Positions 17,848-24,997 of a stretch of 64,000 nucleotides of DNA are shown here, piece by piece. Numbering within the stretch: position 1 is the first letter of the stretch; each line of letters starts with the position of its first letter. The notes beneath the pieces are model-generated. The model was not told the origin of the DNA, did not search any database, and saw only the letters and a program-made list of their open reading frames with translations. Location: positions 62,001-126,000 of the forward strand of contig NZ_BOOC01000032.1 of assembly GCF_016863035.1 (NCBI RefSeq). Reading direction: 5' to 3'. Source of the stretch: Microbispora corallina (GTDB lineage Bacteria; Actinomycetota; Actinomycetes; Streptosporangiales; Streptosporangiaceae). The position numbers and the translations under genes were made by a program.

Positions 17848-18256
17848 CGACTCGCGCTCCCTCAGGAGGGGCCGGCGACCCACGCTCACCACGGCCGAGC
17901 ACCCAGACTCACCGCGGTTGAGCACCTCCGCTCCCCGCGGCCGGCCACCCGCGCTCGCCGCGGGAGAGGCGGGCGACCCCGCGCCTCCCCCGGCCGCGGG
18001 AATGAGCACATCTTTTCCCGCTCCTGTGGATCCGCCCCCGCCGGGAGTTTCCCGGCCGGGGCCTTTCTTTGTTTTTCGCGTTTCTCCGCGCCGGATTGCA
18101 GGAAGTTGTCAGCGCGGGGCAGCTTGCTGACTTTCCCATCCCTGGTCCGCGTCCTTACCGGCACGCAGTGTTGTGGGCGGATTCGAATCCGCGGCCCCGT
18201 TTTCCGGGGTCGTGCGCCGCCGTCAACCAATTCCTGCGTACAGACCGGGTGCACAA
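17848..18256. other. Intergenic region (409 bp) before the FAD/NAD(P) gene
   Basis: The first 130 bp contain loose direct repeats of CACGCTCACCACGGCCGAG type. Around 18030-18140 the GC content drops, as expected for a promoter. A 16-bp palindrome (18177-18192) and an adjoining hairpin (18193-18211) lie 46-80 bp before the ATG at 18257. No gene seen. Confidence 0.45.
18177..18211. promoter_or_regulatory. Palindrome plus hairpin upstream of the FAD/NAD(P) gene
   Basis: GCGGATTCGAATCCGC (18177-18192) is a perfect 16-bp palindrome. It abuts a 7-bp stem (GGCCCCG, loop TTTTC, CGGGGTC with one G-T pair) at 18193-18211. This could be an operator or a 5'-leader structure. It resembles a tRNA T-arm only superficially. 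Confidence 0.35.
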
Positions 18257-20251
18257 ATGAGAAGCACGCAGAAGGATCCGTTCGTCGTCGTGATCGTGGG
18301 TGCGGGGCCACGGGGTACGGGAGTGCTGGAGCGCCTGCTCGCCAACGCCGCCGAGACGCCGCCGTCCCGCCCGCTGAGCGTCGAGCTCGTCGACCCCTAC
18401 CCACCGGGGGGCGGCCGGGTGTGGCGGGAGGAGCAGTCGCCGCTGATGTGGATGAACGCCACCGCCGAGAACGTCACCATGTTCCCCGACGAGACCGTGA
18501 CCTGCGACGGGCCGATACGCTCGGGGCCGTCCCTGAGCGAGTGGGCCGCGGCCGAGGGCGCCTGCGCCGAGGTCACCCGCACGACGTTCGCCACCCGCCA
18601 GGTGCAGAGCCGCTACCTGCGCTGGGTCTTCGACAAGGTCGTCGCCGAGCGGCCGCAGAACGTGTCGGTGCGCGTGCACGCGACCCGGGCCACCCGGATC
18701 GAGGGCGGCGCGCGCACCCGGCAGCGCGTGTGGCTGGAGGACCGCGACGCGCCGCTGCTCGCGGACGTGGTGGTCCTGGCCCTGGGGCACCTGGACGCCG
18801 TCCCCTGCAAGGACCAGCGGCTCCTCGCCGACTTCGCCGACCGCCACGCCCTGGGCCATCTGCCGTGCGCCTACTCGGCCGACGCGGACCTGTCGGTGTT
18901 CCGGCCCGGCGAGGACGTGCTGATGCGCGGCATGGGCGCCGCGTTCATCGACCTGATGGTGCTGCTGACCGAGGGCCGCGGCGGCGCCTTCGCCGAGGGG
19001 GCGGACGGCCGGCTGCGCTACGTCCCCTCGGGCAGGGAGCCCCGGCTGCACGTCGGGTCGCGCCGCGGGGTGCCGTACCGCTCGAAGATCTCCTACCGGC
19101 TCGTGGGCGACCCTCCGCCGCTGCCGCGCTTCTTCTCCGCCCCCGAGGTCGACGCGCGGTTGGCCGGCCGCGACCGGATCGGCTTCTGGGACGATCTGTG
19201 GCCGCTGATGGCCAAGGAGATCGCGTACGGCTACTACCACGAGCTGTTCACCGCCCATCCCGAGCGCGTCGCGATGCCGTGGCGGGAGTTCTCCGCGGCG
19301 TACGACGGCCTGGACTGGGACGGCGAGCCGTTGCGCGCCCTCGTCGAGGCGTCCGTCCCGTCGAAGGCGGATCGCCTGGACTTCGCCGCGCTCGACAGGC
19401 CGCTGCGCGGGCTGCGCTTCCCCGGGTCCGCGGATCTGCAGGACCACGTGCGCGAGCACATCAGGGCGGACGTCGACCGCCGCTCGGACCGCCGGCACAG
19501 CGCCGACCTCGGGGCGTTCCTCGCCCTGCTCTCGGTGTACGGGCAGTTGCCGCTGCTGACGTGCCTCGCCAGGCTGCCCGCCCGTTCGCGCGTCACGGAC
19601 GTCGACGGCTGGTGGCAGGGCTTCTTCGAGTACGTCGGCAGCGGCTCGCCCCGCGAGAGGACCCGGCAGCTGCTCGCGCTCGCGGAGGCCGGCGTCGTGC
19701 GGTTCGTCGGCGCGGACATGTGGGTCGAGACGGACGAGGAGAGGGGCGTGTACCGGGCGGGCGGCGCGAGCACGCCGGACACCGTCGAGGCGACCGGCCT
19801 GATCGAGGCGCGGCTGCCCGACGCCGACCTGCCTACGTGCACGGAGCCGCTGCTGCGGTCGCTGTACCGCAGCGGCGAGGCCGCCGAGCACGTGCTGGCC
19901 GACGACGACGGGTACGCGCACCGCACCGGGCTGCTGCACGTCTCCCCCGAGGACTTCCGCGTCCTGTCCCGGGACGGCGTCCCGCACCCCCGCCGCTTCG
20001 CGCTCGGACCCTTCACCAACATCCGGCGGTTCGCGACCTTCGCCCGGCCGCGCAGCAACGCGCTGTCGTTCCGGCAGAACGACCGGCTCGCCCGGGAGGT
20101 GCTCCGCCTCCTCGGCGCGCCGGCGCGCGTCTCCCGGAAGGACGGCGGGCGGGGCGGGACCGGCCTCCCCGCGGAGACCGGCCCCGCCCTGCCCGCCGAA
20201 GGGCGGCTAGCGCTCCAGGACGTGGCCGTCGTCCGGCCGATGGTCGCGTGA
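18257..20251 (+). CDS. FAD/NAD(P)-binding protein (NAD_binding_9 type), cluster-associated flavoenzyme
   Basis: A 664-residue flavoprotein. The dinucleotide-binding motif VVVIVGAGPRGTGVLERLL lies at residues 8-26, then ELVDPYPPGGGRVWR, LMWMNATAENVTMFPDE and VVVLALGHLDAV. The later region (LQDHVREHIRADVDRR, ALSFRQNDRLARE) follows actinobacterial FAD/NAD(P)-binding proteins of pfam13454 type, which lack a characterised reaction. The start at ATG 18257 has no strong ribosome site but gives the correct N-terminus. The 3' end overlaps the convergent 2-oxoglutarate dioxygenase gene by 45 bp. In characterised hydrazine pathways a flavin oxidase of another family cleaves the lysine-glycine hydrazine; this protein might perform an oxidative step, but that is speculation. 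Confidence 0.7.
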   Translation: MRSTQKDPFVVVIVGAGPRGTGVLERLLANAAETPPSRPLSVELVDPYPPGGGRVWREEQSPLMWMNATAENVTMFPDETVTCDGPIRSGPSLSEWAAAEGACAEVTRTTFATRQVQSRYLRWVFDKVVAERPQNVSVRVHATRATRIEGGARTRQRVWLEDRDAPLLADVVVLALGHLDAVPCKDQRLLADFADRHALGHLPCAYSADADLSVFRPGEDVLMRGMGAAFIDLMVLLTEGRGGAFAEGADGRLRYVPSGREPRLHVGSRRGVPYRSKISYRLVGDPPPLPRFFSAPEVDARLAGRDRIGFWDDLWPLMAKEIAYGYYHELFTAHPERVAMPWREFSAAYDGLDWDGEPLRALVEASVPSKADRLDFAALDRPLRGLRFPGSADLQDHVREHIRADVDRRSDRRHSADLGAFLALLSVYGQLPLLTCLARLPARSRVTDVDGWWQGFFEYVGSGSPRERTRQLLALAEAGVVRFVGADMWVETDEERGVYRAGGASTPDTVEATGLIEARLPDADLPTCTEPLLRSLYRSGEAAEHVLADDDGYAHRTGLLHVSPEDFRVLSRDGVPHPRRFALGPFTNIRRFATFARPRSNALSFRQNDRLAREVLRLLGAPARVSRKDGGRGGTGLPAETGPALPAEGRLALQDVAVVRPMVA

Positions 20252-21202
20252 GCTGCGCAGGTTCACGGAGACGAACGTCCGCTGGAGCCAGCGGTCGCGG
20301 CCGTCGTACCGGGGCCGGAAGGCGGTGCGCCCGTGCACCGTGACGCGGTTGTCGACGACGGCGAGGTCCCCGGTGACCAGCCGGACGCTCTGCGCGGTCC
20401 GGTCGAACACCTCGCCCAGCTCGGCCAGCGCGGCTCGGGCCGCCGGCGTCAGCGGCGTGGTGGCGGCGAGGTCGACCCGCATGTCCGGGTCGTCGGGGGC
20501 GCCGGACAGCACGCCGTGCGGGAAGGTGGCGTCGCGGTTCGCGCCGAACGAGGGCGGGGCCTCGGTGACGAACTCGGGCAGGAACAGCGTCCGCCGCGTC
20601 TCGTCCGTGAGCAGCGGGAGGATCTCCCGTGAGCACGCCGTGCGCAGCCCCGCGACGCGGTCGTGGTCGGGCCGCAGGCACAGGAGGAGGACGTAGTCGG
20701 GCCGGTGCTCGTGGAAGGCGTTCTCGTTGTGGAACGACAGCGTGACCGAGCCGGCGTTGCCCTGGAACTCCTCCTTTCCCGGCACGGGGACGACGTCCTG
20801 CACCAGCGCGCCGGACTTCTCCGCGCGGAAGGCGATCGGATCGCCGAGCGCGCACGCGACGAGCAGGAGCATCGCGGCGGGGCCGCTCAGCGTCTGCTGC
20901 ACGGAGCCGTCCACGGTGGGGGTCGCGGGCAGCAGGTTCTCGTCGACGGGAAGGCCGCGCACCAGCAGCGCCCCCGTCGGGCCCGAGTGCCTGCGGAACG
21001 CCCGCAGCGCCCGGCGCAGGGCCGGGGGCAGCGCGTCGGAGGTGTCCCTGGCCGCGGCCATGGTCGCGGCGTCGTCCACCGTGCGGGCGGCGGACGACCG
21101 CACGGCGAGCACGGCCCTGCGGACGCGCGCGCCGTCCGCGCCGTCCATCACGACGCCGTCCGCCGGGGTCTGAGTGATCATCGATAGCACTGTGTCCACC
21201 AT
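20207..21202 (-). CDS. Fe(II)/2-oxoglutarate-dependent amino acid hydroxylase (clavaminate synthase-like, VioC/AsnO type)
   Basis: A 331-residue dioxygenase. The iron triad is visible: His158 and Glu160 in SFHNENAFHEHRPDYVLLL, and His290 in VVDNRVTVHGRTAF. FRPRYDGRDRWLQRTFV supplies the 2-oxoglutarate-binding Arg. These signatures match the AsnO/VioC group, which beta-hydroxylates free Asn, Arg, Orn or Lys for peptide antibiotics. The ATG at 21202 directly follows the TGA of the MetRS-like gene (TGAATG), so the two are coupled; MITQ at 21181 is an alternative start. It is the last gene of the four-gene operon. Predicted role: hydroxylation of a diamino acid or its hydrazine derivative. The substrate is not determinable. 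Confidence 0.85.
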   Translation of the reverse strand: MVDTVLSMITQTPADGVVMDGADGARVRRAVLAVRSSAARTVDDAATMAAARDTSDALPPALRRALRAFRRHSGPTGALLVRGLPVDENLLPATPTVDGSVQQTLSGPAAMLLLVACALGDPIAFRAEKSGALVQDVVPVPGKEEFQGNAGSVTLSFHNENAFHEHRPDYVLLLCLRPDHDRVAGLRTACSREILPLLTDETRRTLFLPEFVTEAPPSFGANRDATFPHGVLSGAPDDPDMRVDLAATTPLTPAARAALAELGEVFDRTAQSVRLVTGDLAVVDNRVTVHGRTAFRPRYDGRDRWLQRTFVSVNLRSSRDHRPDDGHVLER

Positions 21203-22846
21203 TCACTGAGGATCGAGAGTGGCCCGGCGCGCGGCCGCCGTGTCGCCGGGGGTCGCCAGCAGGGGCAGGGCGAAGGGGGTGACGCGCGCCGGACGGAACT
21301 CCTCGGCGTCCAGCCGGCAGGTGAACCCGCCCGCCTCGCCCGCGGCCCGGGCGAGGTCGATCAGGATCGGCGAGGCGCAGGCCACCAGGACCCGCACGTC
21401 GAGGAAGAGGTCGCCGAGCCTGGCCGGATCGTCCGCCGCGTCCCGGTGGCCCTCGTGGACGAGCCGCGCCTCGCCGACCAGCCGGTCGAGCTGGCCGACG
21501 ATCAGGTTGGCGGCCCGGGTGAGGCTGTAGCCGGACAGCTCGTAGCAGGCGCGGAACCGGGCGAGCACCGCCTCGGCGCGCCGCCGGCCCTCGTCGGACA
21601 CCGGCAGGTCCGCGCCCTCGGCGCCGGCGTCGGCGACGGCCTTGCCCAGCAGCCCGGCCAGCCGGTTCCACGGCCGCACCAGCCGGTCGCCGCAGACCCT
21701 GGCCAGCGCCTCCCGCCCGAAGTTGGCGAGCTGGTGCTCCGGGGCGCTGATCGCGAGGTAGAAGCGCACCAGGTCCCTCGGCACCTCCTTGAGCAGGTCC
21801 TTGGTGTAGAGGACGTGGCCGAGGCTGGTGGAGAACTTGGCGTTCTCCAGCTCGTAGAACTCGTTGGAGATGAAGGTGTCCGGCAGCGCGTACCTGCCCT
21901 CGTGCGCCATCAGCAGCGCGATGTGGGTGAAGCCCCAGAAGTAGACGTTGTCGAACCCGATGAAGTAGACGATCTCCGGGTCGTGCTCGGCGCGCCACAG
22001 CTCGTCGTCCGCCGCGTGCCGCTCGCCGAGCCGCTCGGCGGCGTACGCCGTGGTGTACATGACGGCGGGCATGCCCTCGGCCCAGGCGTTGATCCGCTGG
22101 CCCGGCGTCTCGGGGAACGGCGCGGGGATGCCCCAGCCGATGGGATAGGTGATCGGGAAGTCGGGCAGCGGCCGGGCCAGCACCTCGCGGACCAGCTGCG
22201 TCGTGTGCGGCCGCAGGCGCGGCTCGCGTTCCCGGTAGTAGGCGGTGAGCCGGTCGCGGTACTCCTCCATCGGCAGCACCAGGATCCGGGCCTCGCGGTG
22301 CGTCACCACGTCGTCGGGGTCGATGGTGGAGCGCGGCCGGATCAGCTCGTCGAAGTTGTTCGGGTGGCCGCAGGTCTCGCACAGCCCGCCGCGGCTCTCC
22401 ACCAGGCAGATCGGGCAGTAGCCGCAGACCAGGCCCTCGACGAGGTACTCGCCCCTGCGCTCGGAGTACGGCAGCATGACCGTCTTCTCGCGGAACCTGC
22501 CCGCCCGGTGCAGCGCCGTGAGGAACGACAGCACCGACGCCCGGTAGCGGTCGTCGTACGGCGCGAACCCGTCGAGCGAGACGCCCATCCCGGCGAGCGT
22601 GCCGCGGATCTCGTGCCAGGACCTGCCGCTGAGCTCCTCCGGCGTGAGCCCCTTGCGCCGCGCGCTCGACAGCACGTACGTCTGGCTGTCGTCGGTGCCG
22701 CTGGAGAACACCACGGGACGCCCGTTGGCCCGCAGGTAGCGGGCGTAGACGTCGGCCGCCATGAACGGGCCCGCGAGGTGCCCGACGTGCAGGTCGCCGT
22801 TCGAGGTCGGCGGGGTGTCGATGATGATGGCCCGGCGTTCGTTCAC
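21203..22846 (-). CDS. Methionyl-tRNA synthetase-like ligase, predicted hydrazine synthetase subunit
   Basis: A 547-residue class I synthetase-like protein. IDTPPTSNGDLHVGHLAGP carries the HIGH motif as HVGH (20-23). Cys141, 144, 147, 156 and 159 with His161 form a zinc-knuckle-like insert. The KMSKS loop is Lys337-Phe-Ser-Thr-Ser341, with Thr for the second Lys. In the C-terminal helical domain the Asn-x3-Arg used by housekeeping MetRS to read the anticodon is not evident (RPWNRLAG at that place). In characterised pathways (Spb40 of s56-p1, Tri28 of triacsin, and pyrazomycin/formycin homologues) a MetRS-like domain fused to a cupin condenses N-hydroxylysine with glycine to form an N-N bond. 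Here the cupin gene is separate and overlaps by 4 bp. The alternative is a resistant MetRS for self-protection. Confidence 0.8.
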   Translation of the reverse strand: MNERRAIIIDTPPTSNGDLHVGHLAGPFMAADVYARYLRANGRPVVFSSGTDDSQTYVLSSARRKGLTPEELSGRSWHEIRGTLAGMGVSLDGFAPYDDRYRASVLSFLTALHRAGRFREKTVMLPYSERRGEYLVEGLVCGYCPICLVESRGGLCETCGHPNNFDELIRPRSTIDPDDVVTHREARILVLPMEEYRDRLTAYYREREPRLRPHTTQLVREVLARPLPDFPITYPIGWGIPAPFPETPGQRINAWAEGMPAVMYTTAYAAERLGERHAADDELWRAEHDPEIVYFIGFDNVYFWGFTHIALLMAHEGRYALPDTFISNEFYELENAKFSTSLGHVLYTKDLLKEVPRDLVRFYLAISAPEHQLANFGREALARVCGDRLVRPWNRLAGLLGKAVADAGAEGADLPVSDEGRRRAEAVLARFRACYELSGYSLTRAANLIVGQLDRLVGEARLVHEGHRDAADDPARLGDLFLDVRVLVACASPILIDLARAAGEAGGFTCRLDAEEFRPARVTPFALPLLATPGDTAAARRATLDPQ

Positions 22847-23235
22847 AGCTCAGCCCTCGCTCCCTGTGTGGTGAGGCTCGTGTCGTGGTGGCGGGCGGTG
22901 AAGCGCTCACTCATGGGGACGTCCCACCACACCGCGTACATCTCGAAGTCCTCGTCGCCCTCGTTGACGACCTGGTGGTCCACGTACGGCGGGAAGTGGA
23001 CCAGGTCGCCGGGCCTGAACGGGGTGCGTTCACCCCCGGACACGAGCACGGCCTCCCCGGAGACCGCGATGAAGACCTCGTACTCGTGGTGGGCGTGGCT
23101 GGTGGTCGCCGTGCCCGGCCTGACGACGCACCAGGCGCCCTCGAAGGGGGCGTTCAGCGTGTCCCACGGCATCAGCCGCTGCGAGTGGTTGTTGGCGGGA
23201 CCCAGCCGGTCCCGGTCCAGCCTGCGGACGTCCAC
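22843..23235 (-). CDS. Cupin protein, predicted N-N bond-forming partner of the MetRS-like ligase
   Basis: A 130-residue single-domain cupin. Motif 1 is complete (His47-x-His49-x3-Glu53 in SHAHHEYEVFIAVSGE) and motif 2 has PGDLVHFPPYVDHQVVN with His87, so a full metal site is present. In known hydrazine synthetases a cupin domain of this kind is fused to the MetRS-like domain and rearranges the O-glycyl-hydroxylamine ester into the hydrazine. Here it is a separate gene, 18 bp after the N-monooxygenase stop and overlapping the MetRS-like start by 4 bp. The arrangement strongly implies a two-subunit version of the same enzyme (inference). Confidence 0.82.
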   Translation of the reverse strand: MDVRRLDRDRLGPANNHSQRLMPWDTLNAPFEGAWCVVRPGTATTSHAHHEYEVFIAVSGEAVLVSGGERTPFRPGDLVHFPPYVDHQVVNEGDEDFEMYAVWWDVPMSERFTARHHDTSLTTQGARAEL

Positions 23236-23253
23236 GGTCGCTCCTTCGCACTC

Positions 23254-24579
23254 TCAGTTGGCGGGGACGGGTACGGCGACGGCCTGCGACGGCACGGCGG
23301 CGAGGCTCCGCGGCCCGCCCTCCGCCCGGTCGGCCAGGATGTCGGCGGTGATCTCCCAGGCGCGTACGGCCTGCATGCTGAGCAGCGAGTCGGCGATGCC
23401 GTGCGTCGCCTCGTTGACCCCCTGCAGGTAGCAGGCCGCGGTCGCGGGGCCGGGGACGGCGAGCCGGTAGGTGCGGTTCACCGAGACGTCCTCCAGGCCG
23501 AGCGCGCCGGCGAGACCGCGCACCAGGCCCGGCATCGCCCGTACGAACCCGGTGCCGAGCAGCACCAGGTCGCACCGCAGCTCCTCCGTCTCGCCCGTCC
23601 TGCGGTCGGTCAGCTCCAGCACGACCTCGTCGCTGTCCTCCCGGGCCGAGGTCACGTCGTGCATCGTGACCACGCGCAGCCGTCCCTTGCCGGTCAGCCG
23701 GTCGAGGTACAGCGCGTGGTACAGCTTGTCGAGCGTGGCCGGGTTCAGGCCCGAGTAGTTGGTGATGTGCATCTCGTCGAGGATCTGCCGCCGCGCCTCC
23801 TGCCGGGCGCCGAAGAAGGCGTCCACCGCGGACGGGAAGTACAGCTCGTTGGTGAACTTGCTGTTCTCGTACGTCTTCAGGCCGATCGACCGCATCACCA
23901 GGGTCGGCTGGCAGCCCGGCAGGTCGCGCTGCACGGCGTCGAACATCTCGGCCGCGCTCTGCCCGCCGCCGATCACCGCCACCCGGTACGGCACCCCCTT
24001 GGGCAGCTCCGCGATCCGCTGGACGTACCTGGTGCTGTGGACGACGCGCCGCGCCGGCAGGGCGGCGAACGCCTCGGGCACGTGGACGTCCCTGCCGATC
24101 CCCATGACGAGGTAGCGGCTGCGGATCGTCGAGCCGTCGGCGAGGCGGGTCAGCCAGCCGGTCAGCGCGCCCTCGGCGTCCCGCAGCGGCTCGACGGCGG
24201 TGCAGCGCCGGTTGTACTCGAGCCGCACCCGGCTGAGGGAGTCGGCGACCCAGGCGAGGTAGTCGGAGATCTCGATCCGGTACGGCCAGAGGCTGCCGAC
24301 GTTGATGAACTCGCTGAGCCTGCCCACCGCGTGCAGGTAGTTCACGAACGAGAACCGGCTGCACGGGTTGCGCAGGGTGACGAGATCCTTGAGGAAGGAG
24401 ACCTGGCTCTGCGCCTCCGGCAGCAGCATCCCCGGCTGCCACGCCACCGTTCCGGCCTGCTCGATCACCAGTGAGCCGGTGGCCAGCCCTCCGGGGGCGA
24501 GCTCTTCGAGGGCCACGGCGAGGGCCAGGTTCGCAGGTCCGGCGCCAATCGCGAGCAGTTCCACATCCCTGTGTTTCAT
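23254..24579 (-). CDS. L-ornithine/L-lysine N-monooxygenase (SidA/IucD/PvdA family)
   Basis: A 441-residue flavin N-hydroxylase of normal length. The FAD site GAGPANLALAVAL is at residues 12-24, SFLKDLVTLRNPCSRFSFVNY is the family signature (first part SFLKDLVTLRNP), the NADPH site is VAVIGGGQSAAEMF, then FTNELYFPSAVDAFF, TNYSGLNPATLDKLY and LLGTGFVRAMP. GVNEATHGIADSLLS ends the core. It uses NADPH and O2 to hydroxylate the side-chain amine of Orn or Lys; the choice cannot be read safely. ATG 24579 follows GAGGAAAA. It leads the operon N-monooxygenase, cupin, MetRS-like, dioxygenase. No siderophore synthetase is nearby, which favours hydrazine formation over a hydroxamate siderophore. Confidence 0.9.
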   Translation of the reverse strand: MKHRDVELLAIGAGPANLALAVALEELAPGGLATGSLVIEQAGTVAWQPGMLLPEAQSQVSFLKDLVTLRNPCSRFSFVNYLHAVGRLSEFINVGSLWPYRIEISDYLAWVADSLSRVRLEYNRRCTAVEPLRDAEGALTGWLTRLADGSTIRSRYLVMGIGRDVHVPEAFAALPARRVVHSTRYVQRIAELPKGVPYRVAVIGGGQSAAEMFDAVQRDLPGCQPTLVMRSIGLKTYENSKFTNELYFPSAVDAFFGARQEARRQILDEMHITNYSGLNPATLDKLYHALYLDRLTGKGRLRVVTMHDVTSAREDSDEVVLELTDRRTGETEELRCDLVLLGTGFVRAMPGLVRGLAGALGLEDVSVNRTYRLAVPGPATAACYLQGVNEATHGIADSLLSMQAVRAWEITADILADRAEGGPRSLAAVPSQAVAVPVPAN

Positions 24580-24997
24580 CGGTTTTCCTCGGATTTCTTT
24601 CGGCGTGTCCGTGGCATGGGCGGGGCGACCGGCTGCCGCGCGGCGGGGATGGTCGCGTGGCACGGCGTCGTGGGCGTCGGGCCGGGTGGTCGGGGATTGG
24701 AAGGCTGGGGCGACGATCGGCGGCGCGTTCATCGGGCCACCGCGCCCGCCGAGGGACCTGTGAGCAGACGGCATGTGCGGGTCCGGATCCGCGGGGCCGG
24801 ACACCATGGGGAGTGATCGCTTCGGCCATGTGGTCCGGGAGGTGAACGGGTCAGGTCCCGGACATCTCGCAGGCTGCCCGCATCCGCTATCGAACGCCTT
24901 TCGCGCGCCTATTGAGGGGAATCGCGAAAGGTCAGCACATATGCGAAGACCCCGCCTGCCCGGTACGGGAGGCGGGGTGTCCGCTAGGCGATGGCTG
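24580..24997 (-). other. Promoter region of the predicted hydrazine operon (418 bp)
   Basis: No gene seen. It contains the terminator of the upstream SGNH gene (24949-24978) and a perfect 9-bp inverted repeat (CCTTTCGCG 24898-24906, CGCGAAAGG 24924-24932; 17-base spacer) that could bind a regulator. No iron-box sequence of the IdeR/DmdR type was recognised. Confidence 0.45.
24949..24978 (-). terminator. Hairpin terminator after the SGNH hydrolase gene
   Basis: ACCCCGCCT (24949-24957) pairs with AGGCGGGGT (24970-24978), with a further CCCG/CGGG pairing inside. It lies 20 bp past the stop of the large secreted protein. Confidence 0.7.

Noticed and set aside
18170-18215. tRNA-like T-arm (GGATTCGAATCC)
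   Set aside because: No acceptor, D or anticodon arm can be folded around it, and the T-loop register does not fit. It is better explained as a palindrome.
12338-24579. Piperazic acid or hydroxamate siderophore pathway as explanation for the N-monooxygenase
   Set aside because: No KtzT-like piperazate synthase, NIS synthetase, NRPS or ferric-siderophore uptake gene is visible, while the cupin/MetRS pair fits hydrazine synthesis.
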